Of a stretch of 64,000 nucleotides of DNA, positions 1 to 8,426 are shown one piece after another. The stretch comes from Streptomyces griseus (GTDB taxonomy: Bacteria; Actinomycetota; Actinomycetes; Streptomycetales; Streptomycetaceae): positions 186,001 through 250,000 of the forward strand of contig NZ_UAVD01000028.1 of assembly GCF_900460065.1 (NCBI RefSeq), given 5' to 3'. A program made the position numbers and the translations under genes. Each line of letters opens with the position of its first letter. Positions within the stretch are counted from its first letter, which is position 1. Under the pieces are notes generated by a model. That model did not search any database, was not told where the DNA came from, and was given only the letters and a program-made list of their open reading frames with translations.

Positions 1-827
1 GGGCCACCGCCGGCGAGGTCTTCTACAAGGGCCAGGACATCACCAAGCTGTCCGGCCGCGCGCTGAAGGCCGTGCGCCGCAACATCCAGATGGTGTTCCA
101 GGACCCGTACACCTCGCTGAACCCGCGCATGACGGTCGGCGACATCATCGGGGAGACCTTCGAGATCCACCCCGAGGTGGCCCCGAAGGGCGACCGGCGC
201 CGCCGCGTCCAGGACCTCCTGGACGTCGTCGGGCTGAACCCGGAGTACATCAACCGGTACCCGCACCAGTTCTCCGGCGGTCAGCGCCAGCGCATCGGCA
301 TCGCCCGCGGCCTGGCGCTCAACCCGGAGATCATCATCTGCGACGAGCCGGTCTCCGCGCTCGACGTGTCGGTGCAGGCCCAGGTCATCAACCTGATGGA
401 GAAGCTCCAGGACGAGTTCAACCTGTCCTACGTCTTCATCGCGCACGACCTGTCCATCGTCCGGCACATCTCCGACCGCGTCGGCGTCATGTACCTCGGC
501 AAGATGGCCGAGATCGGCACGGACACGCAGATCTACGACCACCCGACGCACCCCTACACCCAGGCGCTGCTGTCGGCGGTCCCGGTCCCCGACCCGTCGG
601 CCCGTGAGGGACGCGACCGGATCATCCTGACCGGTGACGTTCCGTCACCGGCGAACCCGCCCTCCGGCTGCCGCTTCCGCACCCGGTGCTGGAAGGCGGA
701 GGAGCGCTGCGCGACGGAGGAGCCCCTGCTGGCGATCCCCGAGCGCTTCGTCGCGGGCAGCACGCCCGCCACGCACGAGTCGGCGTGCCACTTCGCCGAG
801 GAGCGCGACGTCGTGCACGCGGCGTAG
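1..827 (+). CDS. Oligopeptide ABC transporter ATP-binding protein, 5' end missing
   Basis: This is the C-terminal part of an OppF/DppF-type ATPase that energises peptide uptake at the membrane. The frame is open from base 3, so the gene begins before the window and its Walker A motif is not included. Visible are the Q-loop region (QMVFQDPYTSLNP), the ABC signature FSGGQRQR, a Walker B ending CDEPVSALD, the switch histidine in FIAHDLS, and the oligopeptide-type tail with conserved cysteines (CRFRTRC...C...CHF). It is very like the ATPase at 5711-6985 over the shared length, which points to duplication of whole transporter operons. It is probably the last gene of an upstream operon, since a hairpin follows. 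Confidence 0.93.
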   Translation, partial: ATAGEVFYKGQDITKLSGRALKAVRRNIQMVFQDPYTSLNPRMTVGDIIGETFEIHPEVAPKGDRRRRVQDLLDVVGLNPEYINRYPHQFSGGQRQRIGIARGLALNPEIIICDEPVSALDVSVQAQVINLMEKLQDEFNLSYVFIAHDLSIVRHISDRVGVMYLGKMAEIGTDTQIYDHPTHPYTQALLSAVPVPDPSAREGRDRIILTGDVPSPANPPSGCRFRTRCWKAEERCATEEPLLAIPERFVAGSTPATHESACHFAEERDVVHAA

Positions 828-850
828 TCGCTTCTCGATCCCGAACGGCA

Positions 851-881
851 GATGCCCGGTCCCCGGTGGGGGCCGGGCATC
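851..881 (+). terminator. Hairpin terminator after the first ABC operon
   Basis: Arms 851-864 and 868-881 pair over 14 bp with one G-U wobble and a 3-base loop. It lies 24 bases after the stop codon and before the next operon. There is no U-run, as is common in Streptomyces. Confidence 0.7.
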
Positions 882-992
882 GTCGCGTCCGCCCCCGCCC
901 CCGCCCGTACGGGGTAAGCCCGCATGCGATGCATGGCGTTATGAGGTGATATGAGGCATTGAGCTACTCGATGACTCTCTAGGAGGCACTTC

Positions 993-2627
993 ATGCGCGG
1001 AGCCACACAGGTCAGGTGGGCCGCATGTGCGGTGGCCGTCGCCCTGGCGGCGACGGCCTGCGGCGGCGGTGGGGGTGACGACGGCGGCAGCGGCGGCGCC
1101 GACGGCATCGTCAGCTCCTCCTGGGGAGACCCGCAGAACCCGCTGGAACCCGCCAACACCAACGAGGTCCAGGGCGGCAAGGTCCTCGACATGGTCTTCC
1201 GCGGACTGATCCGCTACGACCCGAAGACCGGCGAGGCCAAGAACATGATCGCCGAGTCCATCGACTCGACGGACTCCCAGAACTTCACGATCAAGCTCAA
1301 GGACGGCTGGACGTTCTCCAACGGCGAGAAGGTCACCGCCAAGTCGTTCGTCGACGCCTGGAACTACGGCGCCGCGCTGAAGAACAACCAGAAGAACGCC
1401 TACTTCTTCCAGTACATCGAGGGCTACGACAAGGTCCACCCGGAGTCCGGCTCCGCTTCCGCGGAGACCATGTCGGGCCTGAAGGTCGTCGACGACCTGA
1501 CCTTCACCGCCAAGCTCACCCAGAAGTTCTCGCTGTGGCCCGACACCCTCGGCTACTCCGCCTTCGTCCCCCTGCCCAAGGCCTTCTACGACGACCACGA
1601 CGCCTGGCTCTCCAAGCCCGTCGGGAACGGCCCGTACACCATCGAGTCGTACGCCAAGGGCTCCTCGATGAACCTGCGCAAGTGGGACGACTACCCCGGC
1701 GACGACAAGGCGAAGAACGGCGGCGTCGACCTCAAGGTCTTCACCGACAACAACACCGCCTACACCGACCTGACGTCGGGCAACCTCGACCTCGTCGACG
1801 ACGTGCCCGCCTCCCAGCTCCGCAACGTCGAGGCGGACCTCGGCAATCGGTACATCAACACCCCCGCCGGCATCATCCAGACCCTGGCCTTCCCCTTCTA
1901 CGACAAGGAATGGGACACCGACGACGCCCGCAAGGTCCGCCAGGGCCTCTCCATGGCGATCAACCGGCCGCAGATCACCGACCAGATCTTCCAGAAGACC
2001 CGCACCCCCGCCTCCGACTGGACCTCCCCGGTCCTCGGCGACGACGGCGGCTTCAAGAAGGGCCTCTGCGGCAAGGAGTGCACGTACGACAAGGCCGCGG
2101 CCAAGAAGCTGATCGACGAGGGCGGCGGCATCCCCGGCGGCCAGCTGAAGATCTCGTACAACGCGGACACCGGCTCCCACAAGGAGTGGGTCGACGCCGT
2201 CTGCAACAGCATCAACAACGTCATGGGCAACAACAAGGCCTGCGTCGGCGGCCCCGTCGGCACCTTCGCCGACTTCCGCGCCCAGGTCTCCACCCAGAAG
2301 CTCACCGGCGCCTGGCGGGCCGGCTGGCAGATGGACTACCCCCTGATCCAGAACTTCCTCCAGCCGCTCTACTACACCAACGCCCCGTCCAACGACGGCA
2401 AGTGGAGCAACCAGCAGTTCGACGACCTGGTCGACAAGGCCAACGCGGAGAGCGACAAGGCGAAGGCCGTCACCACCTTCCAGGACGCGGAGAAGATCCT
2501 CGTCACCGAGATGCCGGTCATCCCGCTCTGGTACCAGAACGGCAGCGCCGGCTACTCGGACCGGGTCGACAACGTGGAACTGAACCCCTTCAGCGTCCCG
2601 GTCTACGAAGAGATCACCGTCAAGTGA
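993..2627 (+). CDS. Peptide ABC transporter substrate-binding lipoprotein
   Basis: A 544-residue family 5 extracellular solute-binding protein (DppA/OppA type) that captures oligopeptides outside the membrane. The first 22 residues are a short basic stretch plus a hydrophobic core ending in the lipobox ATAC, so Cys23 should be lipidated. A Gly/Asp-rich linker follows. The body has the family's landmarks, such as FRGLIRYDPKTGE, LKDGWTFSNGEKVTAKSFVDAWNY split over two lobes, and PVIPLWYQN near the end. The ATG at 993 has an AGGAGG-type site about 7 bases upstream. It is the first gene of an operon with two permeases and two ATPases. A hairpin after it probably keeps its expression above that of the membrane genes. 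Confidence 0.95.
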   Translation: MRGATQVRWAACAVAVALAATACGGGGGDDGGSGGADGIVSSSWGDPQNPLEPANTNEVQGGKVLDMVFRGLIRYDPKTGEAKNMIAESIDSTDSQNFTIKLKDGWTFSNGEKVTAKSFVDAWNYGAALKNNQKNAYFFQYIEGYDKVHPESGSASAETMSGLKVVDDLTFTAKLTQKFSLWPDTLGYSAFVPLPKAFYDDHDAWLSKPVGNGPYTIESYAKGSSMNLRKWDDYPGDDKAKNGGVDLKVFTDNNTAYTDLTSGNLDLVDDVPASQLRNVEADLGNRYINTPAGIIQTLAFPFYDKEWDTDDARKVRQGLSMAINRPQITDQIFQKTRTPASDWTSPVLGDDGGFKKGLCGKECTYDKAAAKKLIDEGGGIPGGQLKISYNADTGSHKEWVDAVCNSINNVMGNNKACVGGPVGTFADFRAQVSTQKLTGAWRAGWQMDYPLIQNFLQPLYYTNAPSNDGKWSNQQFDDLVDKANAESDKAKAVTTFQDAEKILVTEMPVIPLWYQNGSAGYSDRVDNVELNPFSVPVYEEITVK

Positions 2628-2640
2628 CGCGCTGAGCGAC

Positions 2641-2682
2641 GCGGACGGCCGGGACGCCCGACACAGCGCCCCGGCCGTCCGC
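2641..2682 (+). terminator. Intercistronic hairpin after the binding-protein gene
   Basis: Arms 2641-2653 and 2670-2682 are perfect 13-base complements with a 16-base loop, inside the 209-base gap between the binding protein and the first permease. Such hairpins commonly act as partial terminators or as RNA stabilisers, giving more binding protein than permease. Confidence 0.65.
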
Positions 2683-2836
2683 GCACCCGTACCGCCCGCC
2701 AGGAACCGCTCGCCCCAGGGGGCGCCCTCCCGGTCACGCCGGGCTCGCGGGGCCCGCACCGCGAACCCGCGGCCCCGGACCCCGCTCCCCGATCCGGCCT
2801 GACCGACCAGGCGCCCCCCGACCCCCGGAGCCCCTC

Positions 2837-3760
2837 ATGGGACGTTATGTGATCCGGCGGCTGCTGCAGATGATCCCGGTCTTCTTCGGCACCACGCTGT
2901 TGATCTTCCTCATGGTGAACGTGATGGGCGACCCCATCGCGGGCCTCTGCGGCGACCGCCAGTGCGACCCGGCCACCGCCGCCCAGCTGCGCGCCGAGTT
3001 CGGCCTCGACAAGCCGGTCTGGCAGCAATACCTCACCTACATGGGCAACGTGTTCACCGGCGACTTCGGCACCGCCTTCAACGGGCAGAAGGTCACCGAG
3101 CTGATGGCCACCGCCTTCCCCATCACGATCCGGCTCACCGTCGTCGCGGTCGTCTTCGAGGTCGTCATCGGCATCAGCCTCGGCGTCGTCACCGGGCTGC
3201 GGCGCGGCCGTCCCGTCGACACCACCGTCCTCATCCTGACGCTGGTCGTCATCGCCATCCCGACCTTCGTCACCGGCCTGCTGCTCCAGCTCCTCCTGGG
3301 CGTCAAGTGGGGCATCATCAAGCCCTCGGTCTCCCCGGACCCCACCTTCGACGAACTGCTCGTCCCCGGACTGGTCCTCGCCTCGGTCTCGCTCGCCTAC
3401 GTCACCCGGCTCACCCGGACCTCGATCGCCGAGAACGCCCGCGCCGACTACGTACGCACCGCCGTCGCCAAGGGCCTGCCCCGCCGCCGGGTCGTGGTCC
3501 GGCACCTGCTGCGCAACTCGCTGATCCCCGTCGTCACCTTCATCGGCACCGACGTGGGGGCCCTGATGGGCGGGGCCATCGTCACCGAGCGGATCTTCAA
3601 CATCCACGGCGTCGGCTACCAGCTCTACCAGGGCATCCTGCGCCAGAACTCCCAGACCGTCGTCGGGTTCGTCACCATCCTCGTCCTCGTCTTCCTGGCC
3701 GCCAACCTGATCGTCGACCTCCTGTACGCCGTACTCGACCCGAGGATCCGCTATGCCTGA
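2837..3760 (+). CDS. Peptide ABC transporter permease (DppB type)
   Basis: A 307-residue integral membrane protein of the binding-protein-dependent transport inner membrane family. It starts MGRYVIRRLLQMIPVFFG, the usual DppB/OppB opening, with the first membrane segment at about residues 8-28. Several further hydrophobic segments follow. The cytoplasmic EAA-type loop that contacts the ATPase is at about residues 205-235 (VRTAVAKGLPRRRVVVRHLLRN). Near the C terminus is the FNIHGVGYQLYQGI segment typical of this subfamily. It overlaps the next permease gene by 8 bases, so the two are translationally coupled. Confidence 0.95.
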   Translation: MGRYVIRRLLQMIPVFFGTTLLIFLMVNVMGDPIAGLCGDRQCDPATAAQLRAEFGLDKPVWQQYLTYMGNVFTGDFGTAFNGQKVTELMATAFPITIRLTVVAVVFEVVIGISLGVVTGLRRGRPVDTTVLILTLVVIAIPTFVTGLLLQLLLGVKWGIIKPSVSPDPTFDELLVPGLVLASVSLAYVTRLTRTSIAENARADYVRTAVAKGLPRRRVVVRHLLRNSLIPVVTFIGTDVGALMGGAIVTERIFNIHGVGYQLYQGILRQNSQTVVGFVTILVLVFLAANLIVDLLYAVLDPRIRYA

Positions 3761-4730
3761 GCCGCAGACCCCGGACGAAGCGATCTCCCCGGCGGGCGCC
3801 GGCGGCCCCATGGACCTGGCCCTGGAGGAGGGCACCAGCCTGGAGAAGAACCCGGGCGGCCCCGACGGCGCCGGACCCGCCGGGAAGCCCCGCAGCCTCT
3901 GGTCGGACGCCTGGCGCGACCTGCGGCGCAACCCGGTCTTCATCATCTCCTCGCTGGTCATCCTCTTCCTGGTGATCATCTCGATCTGGCCCTCGCTCAT
4001 CGCGAGCGGCGACCCCCTCCAGGCCAACCTGGACGACGCCCAGAAGGGCTCCGAGCCCGGCCACCCCTTCGGCTTCGACCCGCAGGGCCGGGACGTCTAC
4101 ACCCGGGTCGTCTACGGCACCCGCACCTCGGTGACCGTCGGCATCTGCTCCACCCTCGGCGTCGCGATCCTCGGCAGCGTGCTCGGCGGCCTCGCCGGCT
4201 TCTTCGGCGGCTGGTGGGACTCGATCCTCTCCCGCCTCACCGACGTCTTCTTCGGCATCCCCGTGGTCCTCGGCGGCCTGGTCTTCCTCTCCGTCGTCAC
4301 CAGCTCCACCGTCTGGCCCGTCGTCGGCTTCATCGTCCTGCTCGGCTGGCCCCAGATCGCCCGCATCGCCCGCGGTTCGGTCATCACCGCCAAACAGAAC
4401 GACTACGTCCAGGCGGCCCGCGCGCTCGGCGCCTCCAACTCCCGGATGATGCTGCGCCACATCACCCCGAACGCCATCGCCCCGGTCATCGTCGTGGCGA
4501 CCATCGCGCTCGGCACCTACATCTCGCTGGAGGCGACCCTCTCCTACCTCGGGGTCGGCCTGAAGGACCCGGCCGTCTCCTGGGGCATCGACATCTCCGC
4601 CGCCTCCAACTACATCCGCAACGCCCCGCACATGTTGCTCTGGCCCGCCGGAGCCCTGGCGATCACCGTGCTCGCCTTCATCATGCTCGGCGACGCGGTA
4701 CGCGACGCCCTCGACCCCAAGCTGCGCTGA
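3753..4730 (+). CDS. Peptide ABC transporter permease (DppC type)
   Basis: A 325-residue second permease subunit. It has a polar N-terminal cytoplasmic region of about 60 residues, then a first membrane segment (FIISSLVILFLVIISIWP) and the periplasmic stretch GHPFGFDPQGRDVYTRVVYG that marks DppC/OppC proteins. The EAA loop is at about residues 220-245 (YVQAARALGASNSRMM). The end, MLGDAVRDALDPKLR, is the family's usual C terminus. It pairs with the preceding permease to form the channel. The ATG at 3753 overlaps the dppB-type gene; the next gene begins 13 bases downstream. Confidence 0.95.
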   Translation: MPEPQTPDEAISPAGAGGPMDLALEEGTSLEKNPGGPDGAGPAGKPRSLWSDAWRDLRRNPVFIISSLVILFLVIISIWPSLIASGDPLQANLDDAQKGSEPGHPFGFDPQGRDVYTRVVYGTRTSVTVGICSTLGVAILGSVLGGLAGFFGGWWDSILSRLTDVFFGIPVVLGGLVFLSVVTSSTVWPVVGFIVLLGWPQIARIARGSVITAKQNDYVQAARALGASNSRMMLRHITPNAIAPVIVVATIALGTYISLEATLSYLGVGLKDPAVSWGIDISAASNYIRNAPHMLLWPAGALAITVLAFIMLGDAVRDALDPKLR

Positions 4731-4743
4731 GGAGCCGGTTGCC

Positions 4744-5721
4744 ATGTTGCTCGAAGTGCGCGATCTGCACGTGGAGTTCCACACCCGCGAAGGCGTCGCC
4801 AAGGCCGTCAACGGGGTCAACTACTCGGTGGCCGAGGGCGAGACGCTCGCCGTCCTCGGCGAGTCCGGTTCCGGCAAGTCCGTCACCGCCCAGGCGATCA
4901 TGGGCATCCTCGACATGCCGCCCGGGAAGATCGCCGGCGGGGAGATCCTCTTCAAGGACCAGGACCTGCTGAAGCTCAAGCCGGAGGAGCGGCGCAGGAT
5001 CCGCGGCCAGGAGATGGCCATGATCTTCCAGGACGCCCTGTCCTCGCTCAACCCGGTCCTCACCGTCGGCCAGCAGCTCGGCGAGATGTTCGTCGTGCAC
5101 CGCGGCATGTCCCGCAAGGACGCCAGAACCAAGGCCGTCGAGCTGATGGACCGGGTCCGCATCCCCGCCGCCAAGGAACGGGTCGGCCAGTACCCGCACC
5201 AGTTCTCCGGGGGGATGCGCCAGCGCATCATGATCGCCATGGCGATGGCCCTGGAACCCTCCCTGATCATCGCCGACGAGCCCACCACCGCCCTCGACGT
5301 CACCGTCCAGGCCCAGGTCATGGAGCTCCTCGCCGAACTCCAGCGCGAGCTGAACACGGGCCTCATCCTGATCACCCACGACCTCGGCGTCGTCGCCGAC
5401 GTCGCCGACAAGATCGCCGTCATGTACGCGGGCCGCATCGTCGAGACCGCCCCCGTGCACGACATCTACAAGGCCCCCGCCCACCCGTACACCAAGGGCC
5501 TCCTCCAGTCGATCCCGCGCCTGGACCAGAAGGGCCGGGAGCTCTACGCGATCAAGGGCCTGCCGCCCAACCTCACCCGGATTCCGCCCGGCTGCGCCTT
5601 CAACCCCCGCTGCCCGATGGCGAGGGACGTGTGCCGCAGCGACGTGCCGCCGCTCTACGAGGTGGACGAGCGGCGCCGGAGCGCCTGCCACTTCTGGAAG
5701 GAGACGCTCGATGCACGCTGA
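4744..5721 (+). CDS. Peptide ABC transporter ATP-binding protein (DppD type)
   Basis: A 325-residue ATPase subunit. Walker A GESGSGKS is at residues 39-46, the ABC signature is in QFSGGMRQR at about 158-166, Walker B is LIIADEPTTALD, and the switch histidine is in ITHDLGVVAD. The C-terminal oligopeptide-transporter extension contains the cysteine pattern CAFNPRCPMARDVC...CHF. It should work as a heterodimer with the following ATPase. The ATG is preceded by GAGGAG, and the 3' end overlaps the next gene by 11 bases. Confidence 0.95.
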   Translation: MLLEVRDLHVEFHTREGVAKAVNGVNYSVAEGETLAVLGESGSGKSVTAQAIMGILDMPPGKIAGGEILFKDQDLLKLKPEERRRIRGQEMAMIFQDALSSLNPVLTVGQQLGEMFVVHRGMSRKDARTKAVELMDRVRIPAAKERVGQYPHQFSGGMRQRIMIAMAMALEPSLIIADEPTTALDVTVQAQVMELLAELQRELNTGLILITHDLGVVADVADKIAVMYAGRIVETAPVHDIYKAPAHPYTKGLLQSIPRLDQKGRELYAIKGLPPNLTRIPPGCAFNPRCPMARDVCRSDVPPLYEVDERRRSACHFWKETLDAR

Positions 5722-6985
5722 CCGCGACGAGAGTGCGGGGACCGGCGGCGCGGCCGGCTCCACCCTGCTGTCCAAGGCCCGGCAGGACGCCGTCACGCCG
5801 TACACCGAGGGCGATCCGATCCTTCAGGTCCGCGACCTCGCCAAGCACTACCCGTTGACCCAGGGCATCCTCTTCAAGCGCCAGATCGGCGCGGTCCGGG
5901 CCGTCGACGGCGTCGACTTCGACCTGTACGCGGGCGAGACGCTGGGCATCGTGGGGGAGTCGGGCTGCGGCAAGTCGACCGTCGCCAAGATGCTCGTCCA
6001 CCTGGAACGCCCCACCGCCGGCGCCATCCGCTACAAGGGCGAGGACATCGCGAAGCTGTCCGGCCGGGCGCTGAAGGCGGTGCGCCGCAACATCCAGATG
6101 GTGTTCCAGGACCCGTACACCTCGCTGAACCCGCGGATGACGGTCGGCGACATCATCGGCGAGCCGTACGAGATCCACCCCGAGGTCGCCCCGAAGGGCA
6201 GCCGCCGCCAGAAGGTGCAGGACCTGCTGGACGTCGTCGGGCTGAACCCGGAGTACATCAACCGCTATCCGCACCAGTTCTCCGGGGGGCAGCGCCAGCG
6301 CATCGGCATCGCCCGCGGCCTCGCCCTCAACCCGGAGATCATCGTCGCCGACGAGCCCGTCTCCGCGCTCGACGTCTCCGTACAGGCGCAGGTCGTCAAC
6401 CTGCTGGACCGGCTCCAGGCGGAGTTCAGCCTCAGCTTCGTCTTCATCGCCCACGACCTCTCGATCGTCCGGCACATCTCCGACCGGGTCGGCGTGATGT
6501 ACCTGGGCCGGATCGTGGAGATCGGCTCCGACGCGGAGATCTACGACCACCCGACCCACCCGTACACCCAGGCGCTGCTCTCCGCCGTGCCCGTGCCGGA
6601 CCCGACGGCCCGCGACCACCGGGAACGGATCATCCTGCACGGGGACGTCCCCTCGCCCGCCAACATCCCCTCGGGCTGCCGCTTCCGCACCCGGTGCTGG
6701 AAGGCCCGGGAGCGGTGCGAACTGGAGGTCCCGCTGCTGGCGGTCCCCGCGGAGTTCCGGCTCGTCGACACCCCGGCCCGGCACGACTCCGCGTGCCACT
6801 TCGCGGAGGAGAAGCGCGTGGTGCCGCCGGAGGGCGAGCTGGAGGTCCCGGGGCCCGCGGAACGGGGGAGCACCGAGCGGGAGCCCGGGGAGCAGCCGGG
6901 GGGCACCGTGCGGGAGCCCGGGGACAAGCCGGGGAGCGCCGGGCCGGGCCCCGGACAGCAGGGGAGCGCCGGCGGCGAAGCCTGA
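5711..6985 (+). CDS. Peptide ABC transporter ATP-binding protein (DppF type) with low-complexity tail
   Basis: A 424-residue ATPase. The first 35 residues are an unusual Gly/Ala-rich lead-in. Walker A GESGCGKST is at 82-90, followed by the signature FSGGQRQR, Walker B DEPVSALD and FIAHDLS. The cysteine-containing oligopeptide tail ends near residue 375. A further stretch of about 45 residues is rich in Pro, Gly and Glu with loose repeats of REPGE/PGDKPG, absent from the paralogue at 1-827. That tail is probably disordered. Last gene of the operon; the overlap with the DppD-type gene implies coupled translation. Confidence 0.95.
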   Translation: MHADRDESAGTGGAAGSTLLSKARQDAVTPYTEGDPILQVRDLAKHYPLTQGILFKRQIGAVRAVDGVDFDLYAGETLGIVGESGCGKSTVAKMLVHLERPTAGAIRYKGEDIAKLSGRALKAVRRNIQMVFQDPYTSLNPRMTVGDIIGEPYEIHPEVAPKGSRRQKVQDLLDVVGLNPEYINRYPHQFSGGQRQRIGIARGLALNPEIIVADEPVSALDVSVQAQVVNLLDRLQAEFSLSFVFIAHDLSIVRHISDRVGVMYLGRIVEIGSDAEIYDHPTHPYTQALLSAVPVPDPTARDHRERIILHGDVPSPANIPSGCRFRTRCWKARERCELEVPLLAVPAEFRLVDTPARHDSACHFAEEKRVVPPEGELEVPGPAERGSTEREPGEQPGGTVREPGDKPGSAGPGPGQQGSAGGEA

Positions 6986-7220
6986 TGAGGCCGCGTCAGA
7001 CGCGTTAACAAGCAGGCAACTCCACCGTCGCCGCACCGATATACGAACGCTCCATGCTGGACAGCGTACGGCCGTGCGGGTGCCGTGGTCCGGCCGGAGC
7101 GTCGTCTCGTCGCTCCGGCCGGACGCCCGCCGCTCCCGTTCCCCGACGCCCGTCCCGTGCGGCCCGCTCCGTCCCCCGCGCGGGCTTGTTCATCCGTTCG
7201 GGCGGGTGGAGTATCGCCGG

Positions 7221-8393
7221 GTGACGCTTACACGGGGAGCGAGAATCACCGGCGCCGTTCTGTGCGCGGTGTCGGCACTGCTCGTCATCGTCTGGCTGGT
7301 GCGGGACATCCGGGCCGCCGACGGGCCGGTGGCGGTCTGGGAACACTGGTCTGGCACCGGGGACCTCCGGGACGTGCCGCTGACGACCACCTCGGCGGCC
7401 GCCCTCGTCCTGCTCGCGGCCTACGCCGCGGCCGCCGTGGCGGCACTCCGGTCCGCCTCCGCCGCCCTGGTCCTCGTCGTCACCGGCGCGGTCACCCTCG
7501 CCCTGCGGCTGCCCGGCGTCTGGACGGTGGCCGACGCCTCCGCGCCGGAGCACCTCCGCGACCGGGCCCTGATCACCACCTGTGTCGCCCTGGCGGCCGG
7601 GATCGGCCTGGTCGTCGCGGGGGTGGCGGGCCGGCGCCCGGCGCCGGAGGGCGCGGTGCGCCCCGTCGGTCCGCGGCGCGGTGGTGCGGCCGTCTTCCTG
7701 CTCCTGGGCTCCCAGGCGCTGATCGTCGCCGCCTGGGAGATCAGACAGCCGTTCGTCTACCCGTCCGAGCTCTACCCCGCGTGGTTCATCGGCGGGGGAC
7801 CCCTGTCCCTCCCGCTGACCGAGGGGCCGCCCGGCTGGGTCGCGGTGACGCACGTCCTGATGTTCCTGGCGGCGGCCGGCGGCGCGCTCACCGGTGCGGC
7901 CCACGCGCGACCGCTCGGTCTGATCGCGGGCGGGTTCGTGCTCTCCTCCGGCGTGCTGGGCACGGCGCGCGTCGTCCACTACGAGATGTACGAGCGGTTC
8001 TTCGACGCGGACCTGGAAGCGCAGCTGAACATGCTGACCTCCGTCGCCGCGCTCATCGCCGGACCCGTGGTGATCATCGTCCTCGCCCGCAAGGACGTCG
8101 AGCGGATCCCGGCGGGTGGCGTCCCCGGCCCCTGGGGCGGCGGCGGGCCGTGGGGCGCCCGGCCCCCCGGCCACCCGCCCCCGCACGTGGCCCCCGGCTA
8201 CCCGCCTCCGCAGGCGCCCCCCGGGCAGCAGCCGCCGGCCCCCGGCTTCGGGCCCCCGCGGGACGGCGGCTTCGGGCCCCCGCCCCAGGGGCCCCCGCCC
8301 CAGGGGCCCCCGCCCCAGGGGCCCCCGCCCCAGGGGCCCCCGCCCCAGGGGCCCCCGCCCCAGGGGCCGCCGTCCCCGCCGGCGGGCGGGTGA
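7221..8393 (+). CDS. Polytopic membrane protein with proline-glutamine repeat tail
   Basis: A 390-residue protein of unknown function. I chose GTG 7221 because the sequence before it in frame is Arg/Pro-rich and unlike a membrane protein, whereas from 7221 the first membrane segment begins at once (TGAVLCAVSALLVIVWLV). About eight hydrophobic segments follow up to residue 295 or so. The last 95 residues are cytoplasm-like, rich in Pro, Gly and Gln, and end in six QGPPP-type repeats encoded by nearly identical 15-bp units. It is convergent with the S9 peptidase gene. I recognise no catalytic motif. Confidence 0.8.
   Translation: MTLTRGARITGAVLCAVSALLVIVWLVRDIRAADGPVAVWEHWSGTGDLRDVPLTTTSAAALVLLAAYAAAAVAALRSASAALVLVVTGAVTLALRLPGVWTVADASAPEHLRDRALITTCVALAAGIGLVVAGVAGRRPAPEGAVRPVGPRRGGAAVFLLLGSQALIVAAWEIRQPFVYPSELYPAWFIGGGPLSLPLTEGPPGWVAVTHVLMFLAAAGGALTGAAHARPLGLIAGGFVLSSGVLGTARVVHYEMYERFFDADLEAQLNMLTSVAALIAGPVVIIVLARKDVERIPAGGVPGPWGGGGPWGARPPGHPPPHVAPGYPPPQAPPGQQPPAPGFGPPRDGGFGPPPQGPPPQGPPPQGPPPQGPPPQGPPPQGPPSPPAGG
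8281..8370 (+). repeat. 15-bp in-frame tandem repeat
   Basis: Five perfect copies of CGCCCCAGGGGCCCC (8281-8355) are followed by one copy with a single change (8356-8370). Each unit keeps the reading frame and encodes five residues of the Pro/Gln/Gly tail of the 7221-8393 protein. The near-perfect DNA identity suggests recent expansion by slippage. Confidence 0.95.
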
Positions 8394-8426
8394 CGGGGAC
8401 GACGGGCCCGGCCGGGCGGATGCGGC

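Noticed and set aside
939..2759. A 606-codon open frame antisense to the peptide-binding lipoprotein
   Set aside because: Val/Gly/Asp-rich shadow caused by high third-position GC; no ribosome binding site, and the plus-strand gene is certain.
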